A stretch of DNA of 64,000 nt from contig LXQJ01000012.1 in the NCBI GenBank assembly GCA_001683895.1, positions 40,297 through 104,296 of the forward strand. Reading direction: 5' to 3'. Position numbers and translations under genes: made by a program. Below, piece after piece: positions 60,951 through 64,000 of this stretch; the stretch's first letter is position 1; each line of letters opens with the position of its first letter. The notes under the pieces are model-generated. The model was not told the DNA's origin. It did not search any database and saw only the letters and a list, made by a program, of their open reading frames with translations. The stretch is from Luteimonas sp. ANT-B3E. Lineage in GTDB: Bacteria > Pseudomonadota > Gammaproteobacteria > Xanthomonadales > Xanthomonadaceae.

Positions 60951-62021
60951 GTGTTGATCCGTCGGTTGGAGGTCAGCAACGTCCGAAGTATCCGCCACAC
61001 CTCCCTGCACCCCGCCCCCGGCCTCAACGAGTTCGTTGGCGGCAACGGCGCCGGCAAGACCAGCCTGCTCGAGGCGCTGCACGTCCTCGCATACGGTCGA
61101 AGCTTTCGAGCGCGGGTTCGCGACGGATTGGTGCGCTCGGGTGAGGACGCGCTGTCGATCTTCTGCGAATGGCGCGACGCCGAGGACGCGTCCCTGCGAC
61201 GGGCCGGGCTGCGCCACGCAGGCAGTACCTGGCAGGGGCGCCTGGACGGGGCGGCCGTCAGCCATCTGGGGGAGTTGTGCGCGGCGTTCATGGTGGTCTG
61301 CTTCGAGCCGGGAAGCCATGCGTTAGTCTCAGGCACCGGTGAGCCCCGCAGGCGGTTCATGGACTGGGGCCTGTTCCACGTGGAACCAGGCTTCCTTGCC
61401 CTGTGGCGTCGTTACAGCCGCACGCTGAAACAGCGCAACAGCCTGCTGAAGAGCGGTGCGCCGCGGGGGCATCTCGAGGCCTGGGACCATGAGTTGGCAG
61501 ACGCGGGCGAGACGCTGACCACGCGGCGCGAGCTGTACCTTGCTCGGCTGCATGAAGGCCTCGCACCGATCCTCGGGCATATCGCCCCGATGCTGGGTGA
61601 CGTCGCGATGCGCTTCGAACCCGGATGGCGCCGTGGCGAGATCTCGCTGGCAGATGCGCTGTTGCTGGCGCACGATCGGGACCGGCTGGTGGGCCACACG
61701 ACGGTAGGGCCCCATCGCGCCGACTGGCGGCTGTCGTTCGCGGCGGCGCCGCATGGGGAATCGTTGTCGCGTGGCCAGGCCAAGCTGGCCGCGCTCGCCT
61801 GCCTGCTGGCCCAGGCGCGCGACTGCGCCGAGACCCGCGGCGGATGGCCGGCGATCGCTCTCGACGATCTGGCATCGGAACTGGATCCGGGACATCGCCG
61901 TCGGGTCCTGGAGACTCTGGCAGGCACCGGTGCCCAGGTGTTTCTCACGGGCACAGAGGGCACCGGCGCCCCGGGCGCCACGTTGTTCCACGTGGAACAC
62001 GGCCAGATCATTCCGGCCTGA
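60951..62021 (+). CDS. recF: DNA replication/repair protein RecF
   Basis: LIRRLEVSNVRSIRHTSLHPAPGLNEFVGGNGAGKTSLLEALHVLAYGRSFR; ABC-type signature LSRGQAKLAALACLLAQA; DDLASELDPGHR. Confidence 0.97.
   Translation: MLIRRLEVSNVRSIRHTSLHPAPGLNEFVGGNGAGKTSLLEALHVLAYGRSFRARVRDGLVRSGEDALSIFCEWRDAEDASLRRAGLRHAGSTWQGRLDGAAVSHLGELCAAFMVVCFEPGSHALVSGTGEPRRRFMDWGLFHVEPGFLALWRRYSRTLKQRNSLLKSGAPRGHLEAWDHELADAGETLTTRRELYLARLHEGLAPILGHIAPMLGDVAMRFEPGWRRGEISLADALLLAHDRDRLVGHTTVGPHRADWRLSFAAAPHGESLSRGQAKLAALACLLAQARDCAETRGGWPAIALDDLASELDPGHRRRVLETLAGTGAQVFLTGTEGTGAPGATLFHVEHGQIIPA
61372..61387. promoter_or_regulatory. parS-like centromere site 2 (inside recF)
   Basis: TGTTCCACGTGGAACC. Confidence 0.8.
61984..61999. 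promoter_or_regulatory. parS-like centromere site 3 (inside recF 3' end)
   Basis: TGTTCCACGTGGAACA, perfect 16-bp palindrome. Confidence 0.85.
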
Positions 62022-62049
62022 GCCGGCCCCGGGCCCTGCCGACCGGCAG

Positions 62050-62058
62050 TGGTATAAT
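62050..62058 (+). promoter_or_regulatory. Extended -10 promoter element for gyrB
   Basis: TGG-TATAAT in the recF-gyrB gap; no clear -35. Confidence 0.6.
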
Positions 62059-62064
62059 GGCGGC

Positions 62065-62096
62065 TCCGTGCCCTTTAGATTCCGTGCCCTTTAGAT
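62065..62096 (+). repeat. Exact tandem duplication of TCCGTGCCCTTTAGAT
   Basis: Two adjacent identical 16-mers (62065-62080, 62081-62096). Confidence 0.95.
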
Positions 62097-62098
62097 AA

Positions 62099-64000
<1,902 letters not shown>

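Overview
High-GC, gammaproteobacterial (Xanthomonadaceae/Lysobacteraceae-like) chromosomal segment that contains the replication origin. The right end has the order mnmE-yidC-rnpA-rpmH (minus strand), then dnaA, an AT-rich oriC intergenic region, dnaN, recF and gyrB (plus strand, cut by the window edge). The rest is mostly housekeeping or conserved genes: tamB (cut at left), mnmG, a biotin cluster (bioB-[membrane ORF]-bioF-bioH-bioC), comF, a sugar porter, ubiA, tRNA-Arg(CCG), a cytochrome c, a secreted nuclease, zapE, nrdAB, an M20 amidohydrolase, queF, monomeric icd, a RluE-type pseudouridine synthase, a REC-HK hybrid kinase, hrpB, tatD, an OmpA-family protein, two ABC-2 export systems, fpr, a small HTH operon and a TonB-like lipoprotein. 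I saw no CRISPR array, prophage, integrase, transposase or recognisable defence island. The most interesting signals are non-coding or cryptic: (i) three parS-like 16-mers within 1.1 kb across dnaN/recF, two of them inside recF; (ii) an oriC with two opposed DnaA boxes inside an 11-bp perfect inverted repeat; (iii) nrdAB with a candidate NrdR box pair, a promoter and a cobalamin riboswitch in series; (iv) an exact 16-bp tandem duplication at the predicted gyrB transcription start; (v) paired TGTCAAG-N4-CTTGACA operators in front of a membrane-protein/HTH operon; (vi) a composite inverted-repeat/REP hairpin element after nrdB; (vii) a C-terminal remnant of a second M20 amidohydrolase beyond a lipase-like gene; (viii) an orphan intrinsic terminator between mnmG and the next gene; (ix) mnmE and fpr lacking any standard start codon where the family N-terminus requires one. 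All calls come from reading the sequence; no searches were run.
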